From positions 61,569 through 125,568 of the forward strand of contig NZ_QYRN01000010.1 in the NCBI RefSeq assembly GCF_003583935.1: a DNA stretch of 64,000 bases, given 5' to 3'. A model generated the notes under the pieces. That model was not told the DNA's origin, did no database searches, and worked only from the letters and a program-made list of their open reading frames with translations. This stretch comes from Aureimonas flava (GTDB taxonomy: Bacteria > Pseudomonadota > Alphaproteobacteria > Rhizobiales > Rhizobiaceae). Made by a program: the position numbers and the translations under genes. Below are positions 7,934 to 15,998 of this stretch, one piece after another. Position 1 is the first letter of the stretch. Each line of letters starts with the position of its first letter.

Positions 7934-9472
7934 ATGATCCGATCGTCCCCGCCGCAAGCCATCGCCTTCGAGGCCGTGTCCAAGGCGTTCGGCGCCACCA
8001 AGGCCGTCGTCGACGTCAGCTTCGCGGTCGCGGGCGGGGCGGCGCATGCCCTGATCGGCGAGAACGGGGCGGGCAAGTCCACCACGATGAAGCTCCTGTC
8101 GGGCCTGATCGAGCCGGACGCCGGGCGGATCCGCATCGGCGGGGAGCCGACGCGCCTTGCGAGCCCGCGCGACGCGCACCGGGCCGGCATCCGCACCGCC
8201 TTCCAGGAGCTCACCCTGGTGCGCGACCTGTCCGTGCTCGACAACATGCTGCTGCCGAGCGCGCCCACCGGTTGGCTCGGCACCCTGCGCCGCGCGGCGG
8301 TGGCCGATCGGGTGGAGGCTCATTTCGCGCGCCTCGGGATGCGCGTCGACCTCCACGCGGAGGCGGGGCGGCTCGATCTCGCCATGCGCCAGAAGATCGA
8401 GATCGCGCGCGCGCTCTACCGCGAGCCGCGCATCCTGCTTCTGGACGAGCCGACCTCGGCGCTGGCGGGCGGCGACGTCGATTGGCTCGGCCGCATCATC
8501 GCCGACGCCACGGCGGACGGCGTCACCGTCCTCTTCATCTCGCATCGCATGCCGGAGGTGCGGGCCTTCTGCCGGTCCATGACGATCCTGCGCAACGGCC
8601 GGCACATCGCCAGCGGCGCGGTCGGCGACTTCCCGGACGAGCGGGTGGTGGAGCTCATCATCGGCCGTTCGCTCGACCAGACCTTTCCCGCGCGCCTGGC
8701 GAGGGCTGAGGCCGAGATGCCGGCTCCGGTCCTGGAGACGCGATCCTTGAGCGCCGGGCCCAAGCTGCGCGACGTCGATCTCCAGCTCCGGCCGGGCGAG
8801 ATTCTCGGCGTCGCCGCGCTCCAGGGCATGGGCCAGCTCGACCTGTTCGGCGCCTGCTTCGGCGCGGTGCCCGTCACGGCGGGGCAGATCCGGGTGGACG
8901 GGTGGCCGGTGCACCTCTCCGCGCCGGCCGACGCGCTCCATCCCTCGCTGCGCATCGGCTTCCTGCCGGAGGACCGCAAGACCGAAGGCCTCTTCCTGCG
9001 GCTCGACGGCACGGCCAATGCCAGCCTCCCGGTGATCGGCCGGTTCCGGCGCGGCGGGCTGATCGACGGGCCGGCCGAGCGCGCCGCGACCGAGGCCGCG
9101 TTCAGCGCGGTGGACGTCTCGCCGGTCGCCGCCTTCACCGAGGCCGGCGCCTTCTCGGGCGGCAACCAGCAGAAGATCGCGCTCGCCAAGTGGCTGGTGG
9201 CCGAGAGCCGCATCCTCCTCCTGTTCGACCCCACGCGCGGCATCGACGTCGGCACCAAGCACCAGCTCTACGAGCTGATGCGCGCCTTCGCCGACGCGGG
9301 CGGCGCGGTTCTCTTCCATTCCACCGAGATCCCCGAGATCGTCCATCTCAGCGACCGGGTGCTGGTGCTCTACGAGGGTTGTGTCGCCGCGCGGCTCGAC
9401 GGGGACGCGATCGACGAGCGGGCGGTCATGGGCGCCGCGCTGGGCGCGCCCGCCGCCGGGGTGGCGGCATGA
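7934..9472 (+). CDS. Sugar ABC transporter ATPase, two nucleotide-binding domains
   Basis: A 512-aa double-domain ATPase of the RbsA/XylG class. The first half has Walker A GENGAGKST and Walker B ILLLDEPTSAL, with a degenerate signature (LDLAMRQKIEIARAL). The second half lacks a normal Walker A, as usual in this class, and has signature SGGNQQK. Its Walker B reads LLLFDPTRGIDVG instead of the common LDEPTRG, so the second site is probably inactive or altered. The ATG at 7934 starts MIRSSPPQAIAF. The 110-base gap after the binding protein may allow differential expression. It overlaps the permease gene by ATGA. Confidence 0.92.
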   Translation: MIRSSPPQAIAFEAVSKAFGATKAVVDVSFAVAGGAAHALIGENGAGKSTTMKLLSGLIEPDAGRIRIGGEPTRLASPRDAHRAGIRTAFQELTLVRDLSVLDNMLLPSAPTGWLGTLRRAAVADRVEAHFARLGMRVDLHAEAGRLDLAMRQKIEIARALYREPRILLLDEPTSALAGGDVDWLGRIIADATADGVTVLFISHRMPEVRAFCRSMTILRNGRHIASGAVGDFPDERVVELIIGRSLDQTFPARLARAEAEMPAPVLETRSLSAGPKLRDVDLQLRPGEILGVAALQGMGQLDLFGACFGAVPVTAGQIRVDGWPVHLSAPADALHPSLRIGFLPEDRKTEGLFLRLDGTANASLPVIGRFRRGGLIDGPAERAATEAAFSAVDVSPVAAFTEAGAFSGGNQQKIALAKWLVAESRILLLFDPTRGIDVGTKHQLYELMRAFADAGGAVLFHSTEIPEIVHLSDRVLVLYEGCVAARLDGDAIDERAVMGAALGAPAAGVAA

Positions 9473-11556
9473 GCCGCGTGGCCGCCCCGACCGACGGCCG
9501 GCCCCTCGCGCCCGGCCTCGGGCGCTGGTTCGCGCGCAACCGCGCGCCGATGGTCGCGCTCCTGGTGTTCGCCGCCCTGTTCGCGCTGGTGGACGCGATC
9601 AGCCCCGGGCCGATGACCTATTTCGACGTGTCGTTCCAGGCGAGCGGCGGCACGCCGCTGGCGCTCGCCGCCATGGGCCAGACGCTGGTGGTGCTCTCGG
9701 GCGGCTTCGACCTGTCGGCCGGCGCCGTGATCTCGCTGGTCAACGCCGTGCTCGCGGCCACGATGGATCCGGCCGACATGGAGGCCTCGGTCCTCGTCTG
9801 GACCCTGGCCGGCATCGGGATCGGCATGGCGGTCGGCGCCGTCAACGGGGTCTTCGTCGCCGTGCTCCGGCTGCAGCCGATCGTGGTCACCCTGTCCACC
9901 ATGTTCATCGTGCAGGGGCTGACGCTGCTCGTGCTCGACCAGCCGGGCGGCTTCGTCTCGCCCTCGCTCGGCGCGCTCTACATGGGCGACGCGATCGCGC
10001 AGTTCGTGCCCGCGTCCCTGGTGCTCCTCGGCCTCGCGGCGCTGTTCTGGCTGTGGCTGCGCCGGACGCGCTTCGGCGTCGCGCTCTATGCCGTGGGCAG
10101 CGATCCGCAGGCGGCGGCGGCCACCGGCGTGCGCGTCGCGCTGGTGCGCTTCGGGGCCTATGTCCTGGCGGGCGGCTTCTACGGCCTTTCGGGCGTCTTC
10201 GTCAGCGCGCAGACCGGCTCGGGCGATCCGCTCGTCGGCAACTCGCTGCTCCTGTCGATCTTCGCCGCGGTGGTGATCGGCGGCACGCGGCTCGGCGGGG
10301 GCCGGGGCGGGCTGGTGGGCACGATCTTCGGCGCCTTCGTGCTGATGATCGTGGTCAACATCCTTCTGGCGCTCAACGTGTCGGCCTATTTCGCCACCAT
10401 CGCCGAGGGCGGCGTGCTGCTCGCGGCCGTGCTGGTCGGCTCGCTGTCGCGCGACTCGGTCCTGTTCGAGCAGATCGCCCGCCTGCGCGGCATCGTTCGC
10501 GCCCGCCGCGCCGGCACCCACGTCTCGCAGCGCCCCGCCGAGGATCGCAGGCTCGCCTTCGTCGCGACCCGGCCGGGCGGGCGGCCGGCGGCCGACCGGA
10601 TCCCCGAGCCCGGCCTCCTGCGCCGCCACGCCGGCACGCTGCGCCATGCGCTGCCCGCCTGGCTCTGCCTCGCGCTGGTCCTCCTCGCCACGCAGGCCGT
10701 GCTCGGCAACACGCTGGCGAACTGGGGCTTCTGGAACTCGTTTCTCGTGCTGTCCACCTTCCTGGTGGTGCTGGCGCTCGGACAAGGGGCGGTGATCCTG
10801 ACCGGCGGGCTCGACCTGTCGGTGCCCTGGACGATCGGCCTGTCCGGCATCGTCCTCGCCGGGATCGTCGAGGGCTCGGACGCGGCGCTTCTCTATGCCG
10901 TGCCCGCGGTGATCGCGATGGCGGCGCTGATCGGCCTGTTCAACGGGCTCGGCGTCGTCGCGCTCGGCCTGTCGCCCATCGTGGTGACGCTGGCGATGAA
11001 CGGCATCCTGCAGGGTGCGGCGCTGCTCTATTCCGGCGGCACGCCCTCGGGCTTCGCCTCGCCCTGGCTGCGCTGGCTGATGACCGGGCGGCTCGGCCCC
11101 GCCACGCCCGTGCTCGTGCTCCTCGCCCTGTTTCTCCTCGCCGGCACGCTCCTCCTGTCGCGCACGGCCTTCGGGCGACGCGTCTACGCGGTCGGCAACA
11201 GCCTGGAGGCGGCGCGGCTGTCGGGCGTTCGCACGGGACGGGTGATCGTCGGCGTCTACGTCCTGTCGGCGCTCTGCGCGGCGCTGGTGGGCGTCCTGCT
11301 CACCGGCTTCTCCGGCCAGGCGAGCCTCGGCATGGGCGACGACTATCTTCTGCCGTCCATCGCCGTGGTGGTGATCGGCGGGGCGCTGATCACCGGCGGG
11401 CGCGGGCACTTCCTCGGCATGGTCGGCGGGGCGCTGCTCCTGACCGCGCTCCAGACGCTGCTCGCCGGCACCACGCTTCCCTACGCCTTCCGCGCCATCC
11501 TGTTCGGCTGCGTCGTGCTCGCCGCCGTGATCGCGCTTCGAGAGAAAAGGAGCTGA
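9469..11556 (+). CDS. Sugar ABC transporter permease, two permease domains fused
   Basis: A 695-aa inner-membrane protein that is twice the normal size because it contains two complete RbsC-type permease domains. The first runs to about residue 335, the second from about 385 to the end, joined by a basic, non-membrane linker (RARRAGTHVSQRPAEDRR region). Each half repeats the family signature: ALAAMGQTLVVLSGGFDLSAGA and, in the second, LALGQGAVILTGGLDLSVPW, then a conserved RTxFGxxxYAVG segment in both (RTRFGVALYAVG, RTAFGRRVYAVG). The start overlaps the ATPase stop. The fusion supplies a heterodimeric-like membrane core in one chain. Confidence 0.92.
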   Translation: MSRVAAPTDGRPLAPGLGRWFARNRAPMVALLVFAALFALVDAISPGPMTYFDVSFQASGGTPLALAAMGQTLVVLSGGFDLSAGAVISLVNAVLAATMDPADMEASVLVWTLAGIGIGMAVGAVNGVFVAVLRLQPIVVTLSTMFIVQGLTLLVLDQPGGFVSPSLGALYMGDAIAQFVPASLVLLGLAALFWLWLRRTRFGVALYAVGSDPQAAAATGVRVALVRFGAYVLAGGFYGLSGVFVSAQTGSGDPLVGNSLLLSIFAAVVIGGTRLGGGRGGLVGTIFGAFVLMIVVNILLALNVSAYFATIAEGGVLLAAVLVGSLSRDSVLFEQIARLRGIVRARRAGTHVSQRPAEDRRLAFVATRPGGRPAADRIPEPGLLRRHAGTLRHALPAWLCLALVLLATQAVLGNTLANWGFWNSFLVLSTFLVVLALGQGAVILTGGLDLSVPWTIGLSGIVLAGIVEGSDAALLYAVPAVIAMAALIGLFNGLGVVALGLSPIVVTLAMNGILQGAALLYSGGTPSGFASPWLRWLMTGRLGPATPVLVLLALFLLAGTLLLSRTAFGRRVYAVGNSLEAARLSGVRTGRVIVGVYVLSALCAALVGVLLTGFSGQASLGMGDDYLLPSIAVVVIGGALITGGRGHFLGMVGGALLLTALQTLLAGTTLPYAFRAILFGCVVLAAVIALREKRS

Positions 11557-11560
11557 GCCC

Positions 11561-12346
11561 GTGGCCAGCAACATCATGAGCGGCCTTGCGGGCCAGCGGG
11601 TCGTGATCACGGCGGGGGCCGGCGGCATCGGTCTCGCCACGGCGCGCCTGCTGCACGACCAAGGGTGCCGCCTCGCCGTGTGCGACGTCTCGGAGGAGGC
11701 GCTGGCGCGCGTCGCGAGCGAGCTGCCCGGCACGGTGGTGGCGCGCGCCGACGTGTCGGACGAGGGGGACGTGGGCCGCTTCTTCGAGGTCGCGCTCGGC
11801 GGGCTCGGCGGGCTCGACGCGCTGGTCAACAATGCCGGGATCGCCGGCCCCACGGGCGGGGTCGAGGACATCGCCGTCGCCGACTGGCGGCGCTGCCTCG
11901 ACATCGGCCTCACCGGCCAGTTCCTCTGCGCCCGTCTCGCCGTGCCGCAGCTCAAGGCGGCCGGCGGCGGCTCCATGGTCAACATGTCCTCCTCGGCCGG
12001 ACGCCACGGCTACGCGTTCCGCACGCCCTACGCCGCCGCCAAATGGGGGGTGATCGGCTTCACCCAGTCCCTCGCCAAGGAGCTCGGCCCCCACAACATC
12101 CGCGTCAACGCCATCCTGCCCGGCATCGTCGCGGGCCCGCGCATGGAGGGCGTGATCCGGGACCGGGCCGCGCAGACCGGCGTCTCCTACGAGGACATGG
12201 AGGCGCGATACCTCGCCACGACCTCGCTGCGGCGCATGGTGACGGCGCAGGACGTCGCAGCCTCGGTCGCCTTCCTCCTGTCCGACGCCGCCCGCAACCT
12301 GTCGGCCCTGTCCTTCAACGTCGACGGCAACGTGGAGACCCTCTAG
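11561..12346 (+). CDS. SDR family NAD(P)-dependent oxidoreductase
   Basis: A 261-aa classical short-chain dehydrogenase. The cofactor loop is TAGAGGIG, followed by DVSD, NNAG, the catalytic serine in NMSSSAG, and the YAAAK pair (TPYAAAKWG). The C-terminal LSFNVDGNVETL is the usual cap. The GTG start at 11561 follows AAAAGGAG by 8-12 bases and sits four bases after the permease stop. In this operon it most likely oxidises the imported sugar or a polyol to a lactone or keto form before the SMP-30 lactonase acts. Specificity is inferred from context only. Confidence 0.9.
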   Translation: MASNIMSGLAGQRVVITAGAGGIGLATARLLHDQGCRLAVCDVSEEALARVASELPGTVVARADVSDEGDVGRFFEVALGGLGGLDALVNNAGIAGPTGGVEDIAVADWRRCLDIGLTGQFLCARLAVPQLKAAGGGSMVNMSSSAGRHGYAFRTPYAAAKWGVIGFTQSLAKELGPHNIRVNAILPGIVAGPRMEGVIRDRAAQTGVSYEDMEARYLATTSLRRMVTAQDVAASVAFLLSDAARNLSALSFNVDGNVETL

Positions 12347-13294
12347 ATGCGGATCGTCGCGATCGTCGGCGCCGGCCTGATCGGGCGCGCCTGGGCCATC
12401 ACCTTCGCGCGGGCCGGATGCCGCGTGCGCCTCTGGGACCCGGACGCCGCCGCGGCGCCGGGGGCGGTGGCGTTCATGCGCACCGTCGCCGAGGATCTGG
12501 AGCGCAACGACCTCCTGTCCGGGCGCACGGTCGAGGAGGTGCTGGCGGCCGTCGAGCCGGTGGACGTGCTCGCCGACGCGCTCCCGGGTGCCTTCTGGGT
12601 GCAGGAATGCGGGCCCGAGAGGATCGAGGGGAAGCGCGAGACCTTCGCGCTGCTCGACCGCCTGTCGGACGGGGAGACGGTGCTCGCCTCCTCCTCGTCC
12701 GCGCTCCTGCCCTCGGCCATCTCGCAGGGCCTGCCCGGACGGGCGCGCTGCGTGGTCGCCCATCCGATCAACCCGCCCTACCTGGTGCCGGCGGTGGAAC
12801 TCGTGCCGGCGCCCTGGACCGACCCCGGGGTGATGCGGCGCGGCGCCAAGTTCCTGCGCGCCGTCGGCCAGGTTCCCCTGGTGATGGAGCGCGAGATCGA
12901 CGGCTTCATCATGAACCGACTGCAGGGCGCGCTGCTCGACGAGGCCTTCCGCCTGGTGGAGGGCGGCTACGCCAGCGCCGCGGACGTGGACCGGGGCATG
13001 GCCGACGGCCTGGCGCTGCGCTGGAGCTTCATCGGCCCGTTCGAGACGATCGACCTCAACGCGCCGGGCGGCATCGCCGACTACGTGGCGCGCTACGGGC
13101 CGATGTACGAGGGCCTCGGCCGAACCATGCGCAGCCAGCCCGACTGGGCCCGTGCGACCGCCGGGGGCATCGAGGCCGAACGGCGCGCCGCGACCCGGGC
13201 CGACGCGCTGTCCGACCGCCAGACCTGGCGCGACCGCCGCCTGATGGCGCTGCGCGCCCACAAGCGCGCGGCCGACCGCGATCTCGGCCGCTGA
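12347..13294 (+). CDS. 3-hydroxyacyl-CoA dehydrogenase-like (L-gulonate 3-/carnitine dehydrogenase type)
   Basis: A 315-aa NAD-dependent dehydrogenase that starts on the base after the SDR stop. The N-terminal Rossmann fold has VGAGLIGRAWA. The catalytic region shows ASSSSALLPSAI and the His motif HPINPPYLVPAVELVPAP, as in L-gulonate 3-dehydrogenase (lambda-crystallin) and L-carnitine dehydrogenase. These oxidise a free 3-hydroxy acid to the 3-keto acid, without CoA. The C-terminal helical domain has GFIMNRLQGALLDEA. Its next neighbour is a BKACE enzyme, which cleaves 3-keto acids, so the order of genes matches the order of reactions. Confidence 0.88.
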   Translation: MRIVAIVGAGLIGRAWAITFARAGCRVRLWDPDAAAAPGAVAFMRTVAEDLERNDLLSGRTVEEVLAAVEPVDVLADALPGAFWVQECGPERIEGKRETFALLDRLSDGETVLASSSSALLPSAISQGLPGRARCVVAHPINPPYLVPAVELVPAPWTDPGVMRRGAKFLRAVGQVPLVMEREIDGFIMNRLQGALLDEAFRLVEGGYASAADVDRGMADGLALRWSFIGPFETIDLNAPGGIADYVARYGPMYEGLGRTMRSQPDWARATAGGIEAERRAATRADALSDRQTWRDRRLMALRAHKRAADRDLGR

Positions 13295-13319
13295 CCCTTC
13301 GACCCCCGAGGAAGACCCC

Positions 13320-14276
13320 ATGTCCAAGCCCTCCGCTCCCGCCCCCGCTTCCGCCGGCAAGGTCATCATCACCTGCGCGGTGACCGGCGCGATCCACACG
13401 CCCACCATGTCGCCCCACCTGCCGATCACGCCGGACGAGATCGCCGCCGACGCGATCGGCGCGGCGGAGGCGGGCGCCGCCATCCTGCATCTCCACGCGC
13501 GCAACCCCGAGAACGGCAGGCCCGACCAGACGCCGGAAGCCTTCGCCCGCTTCCTGCCGCGCGTGAAGCAGGGCACCGACGCGGCGATCAACATCACCAC
13601 CGGCGGCAGTCCCTACATGAAGGTCGAGGAGCGCGTGGCTCCGGCGGCGACCTTCCGGCCGGAGGTCGCCTCGCTCAACATGGGCTCGATCAACTTCGGG
13701 CTCTACCACCTGGCGCCCAAGTACGAGACCTTCCGGTTCGACTGGGAGAAGCCGCACCTCGAGGCCACGCGCGACCTCGTGTTCCGCAACTCCTTCCAGG
13801 ACATCGAGTACATTCTCGAGACCTGCTACGGCAACGGCACGCGCTTCGAGTTCGAGTGCTACGACATCGCCCATCTCTACAACCTCGCCCATTTCGCAGA
13901 TCGCGGCCTCGTCAAGGCGCCCTTCTTCGTCCAGTCCGTGTTCGGGCTTTTGGGCGGCATCGGCACCCATCCGGAAGACGTGATCCACATGAAGCGAACG
14001 GCCGACCGGCTGTTCGGCACCGACTTCCGCTGGTCGGTCCTGGGCGCCGGGTCCAGCCAGCTGCGCATCGCCGCGCAGGCGGTCTCCATGGGCGGCAACG
14101 TGCGTGTCGGGCTGGAGGATTCGCTCTGGGCGGGCAAGGGGCGGCTCGCGACCTCGAGCGCCGAGCAGGTGCGCATGGCGCGCCAGATCATCGAGGGCCT
14201 GGGCCTCGCCGTCGCGACGCCCGCCGAGGCGCGCGCCCTCCTCCATCTCAAGGGCGGCGATCAGGTCGGCTTCTGA
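13320..14276 (+). CDS. Beta-keto acid cleavage enzyme (BKACE, DUF849)
   Basis: A 318-aa TIM-barrel zinc enzyme. Family members react a beta-keto acid with acetyl-CoA to give acetoacetate and a new acyl-CoA. Zinc-binding HLHAR lies at residues 57-61. VTGAIHTPTMSPHLPITP near the N-terminus, NITTGG, and GGNVRVGLEDS near the C-terminus (catalytic-site acid) are typical. Length fits the family (3-keto-5-aminohexanoate and dehydrocarnitine cleavage enzymes). It is 25 bases after the dehydrogenase and 26 before the lactonase. Pairing with a sugar importer and lactonase suggests the substrate is a 3-keto aldonate rather than dehydrocarnitine, which is inference. Confidence 0.9.
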   Translation: MSKPSAPAPASAGKVIITCAVTGAIHTPTMSPHLPITPDEIAADAIGAAEAGAAILHLHARNPENGRPDQTPEAFARFLPRVKQGTDAAINITTGGSPYMKVEERVAPAATFRPEVASLNMGSINFGLYHLAPKYETFRFDWEKPHLEATRDLVFRNSFQDIEYILETCYGNGTRFEFECYDIAHLYNLAHFADRGLVKAPFFVQSVFGLLGGIGTHPEDVIHMKRTADRLFGTDFRWSVLGAGSSQLRIAAQAVSMGGNVRVGLEDSLWAGKGRLATSSAEQVRMARQIIEGLGLAVATPAEARALLHLKGGDQVGF

Positions 14277-14302
14277 GGCCCATCAACGGACGGGAGTGTC
14301 CC

Positions 14303-15181
14303 ATGCGCATCGATGTTCTCCTCGACGTCAAGACGACGCTCGGCGAAGGCCCGCTCTGGGATGCGGAGCAGGAGCGCCTCTACTTCATCGACAGCTTCGA
14401 CGGCCGCGTCTTCCGCGCCACGGCCGACGGGGGCGAGCTGCGCGCCTGGGACGTGCCGGGCAAGATCGGCTCGATGGCCCTGCGCAAGGACGGCGCGGGG
14501 GCGATCGTCTCGCTCCAGCAGGGGTTTTACGCGCTCGATTTCCGGACCGGCGACTGCGAGCCGATCCACGATCCCGAACCCGACCGGCCGGCCAACCGCA
14601 TCAACGACGGCAAGGTCGATCGGCGCGGGCGCTTCTTCGCCGGCTCCATGGACACGATGGAGGAGGGCCCCTCCGGCGCGCTGTACCGCCTCGACCCGGA
14701 CTTCAGCGTCCACGAGGTGGACACCGGCATCATCTGCTCCAACGGTCCCTGCTTCTCGCCGGACGACCGCACCTTCTACTTCGCCGACACCTGGACCGGC
14801 GAGATCTGGGCCTACGACTTCGACCTCGAGACCGGCGCCGTCTCCAACCGGCGGACCTTCGCCAGGGTGGACACGTCGGAGGGCGGTGCCGCCGACGGCT
14901 CCACGGTGGACGCCGAGGGGTGCCTCTGGAACGCCCTGGTCTATGCCGGCAAGATCGTGCGCTACACGCCGGACGGGGCGGTGGACCGGGTGATCGACAT
15001 GCCGGTGAAGAAGGTGACGAGCGTGATGTTCGGCGGGCCCGACCTCGACACCCTCTTCGTCACCTCGATGGCGAAGCCGCCGCTGCCGCGGTTTCCGGGC
15101 GACGGCGTCCAGCGCGGCAGCCTGTTCGCGATCCGCGACCTCGGCGTCCGGGGGCTTCCCGAACCGCGATTCGGCGCCTGA
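14303..15181 (+). CDS. SMP-30/gluconolactonase family lactonase
   Basis: A 292-aa six-bladed beta-propeller hydrolase. Divalent-metal ligands are the glutamate of GEGPLWD near residue 18, the asparagine of NRINDGKVD, and the DGSTVDAEG aspartate region. SNGPCFSPDDRTFYFADT and EGCLWNAL are classic blade motifs. It opens sugar lactones to aldonic acids, so it would act after the SDR and before the 3-hydroxy-acid dehydrogenase. The ATG at 14303 follows GGGAG by about seven bases, 26 bases after the BKACE stop. It is the last gene of the operon and converges with the siderophore ATPase gene 58 bases away. Confidence 0.92.
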   Translation: MRIDVLLDVKTTLGEGPLWDAEQERLYFIDSFDGRVFRATADGGELRAWDVPGKIGSMALRKDGAGAIVSLQQGFYALDFRTGDCEPIHDPEPDRPANRINDGKVDRRGRFFAGSMDTMEEGPSGALYRLDPDFSVHEVDTGIICSNGPCFSPDDRTFYFADTWTGEIWAYDFDLETGAVSNRRTFARVDTSEGGAADGSTVDAEGCLWNALVYAGKIVRYTPDGAVDRVIDMPVKKVTSVMFGGPDLDTLFVTSMAKPPLPRFPGDGVQRGSLFAIRDLGVRGLPEPRFGA

Positions 15182-15239
15182 CCGCCGATCCCGCATCGAC
15201 CCGGTTCAGGGCCCCGGCGCCGCCCGGCGGGGCTCCGCC

Positions 15240-15998
15240 CTAGCGCCAGAACAGGCAGGTCGGCCGGCCGTCGATGCGCCGCACGGCGAAGGGCACGCCG
15301 TAGATCGCCTCCAGCACCGGCGCCTGGACGATCTCCTCCGGCGTGCCCTGCCGGCACACCCGACCGGCGCGCATGGCCACGATATGGTCCGAATGCCAGG
15401 CGGCGAAGTTGATGTCGTGGAGCACCACCACCACGGTGCGGCCGAGCTCGTCCGCCGCGCGGCGCAGGATGCGCATCATGGACGCCGCGTGCGGCATGTC
15501 GAGATTGTTGAGCGGCTCGTCCAGGAGCAGGTAGTCCGTGTCCTGGCAAAGCACCATGGCGACGAAGGCGCGCTGGCGCTGCCCGCCCGACAGTTCGTCC
15601 AGGAAGCGGTCCGCGAGGTCCCCGAGGTCGAGATAGGCGAGCGCGCGCGCCACATGCTCCGCGTCGCCCGGCGCGGGGCGGCCGCGCGAATGGGGATAGC
15701 GGCCGAACGCCACGAGGTCGCGCACCGTGAGGCGCGCCGTCATGTGGTTGTCCTGGCGCAGCACCGCGAGCCGGCGCGCCAGCACCGGCCCCGGCGTCGT
15801 CGACACGTCGAGCCCGTCCACGCGGATCCGGCCGCCGTCGAGCCCCGCCAGCCGCGCCACCAGCGACAGGAGGGTCGACTTGCCCGCCCCGTTCGGGCCG
15901 ATGATCGAGGTAACGCCGCGCGCCGGGATGCGCAGCGTCACGTCATCCACCACGGGCGTGTCGCCGAAGGCCTTGCGGGCACTCTCGATCTCGATCAA
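15240..15998 (-). CDS. Iron-siderophore ABC transporter ATPase
   Basis: A 252-aa single-domain ATPase of the FecE/YclP group. Walker A is GPNGAGKST, the signature LSGGQRQRAF, Walker B YLLLDEPLNNLD and the switch histidine VLHDINFAAWHSDH. It starts with TTG at 15996-15998, overlapping the permease stop as TTGA. This overlap and MIEIESARKAFG as the first strand support the unusual start. It is the last gene of a four-gene importer operon (binding protein, two permeases, ATPase) that faces away from the TonB receptor and petrobactin-type genes. It energises uptake of the ferric siderophore into the cytoplasm. Confidence 0.93.
   Translation of the reverse strand: MIEIESARKAFGDTPVVDDVTLRIPARGVTSIIGPNGAGKSTLLSLVARLAGLDGGRIRVDGLDVSTTPGPVLARRLAVLRQDNHMTARLTVRDLVAFGRYPHSRGRPAPGDAEHVARALAYLDLGDLADRFLDELSGGQRQRAFVAMVLCQDTDYLLLDEPLNNLDMPHAASMMRILRRAADELGRTVVVVLHDINFAAWHSDHIVAMRAGRVCRQGTPEEIVQAPVLEAIYGVPFAVRRIDGRPTCLFWR

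Noticed and set aside
9370..11985. An 871-codon minus-strand frame opposite the fused permease
   Set aside because: Arg/His/Glu-rich composition without any domain is typical of antisense frames in GC-rich genes. The plus-strand permease is clear.
12347..14276. Carnitine degradation pair (carnitine dehydrogenase plus dehydrocarnitine cleavage)
   Set aside because: The families match, but the operon's importer is sugar type and it holds an SDR and lactonase and no betainyl-CoA thioesterase. It is kept as an alternative, not the main call.
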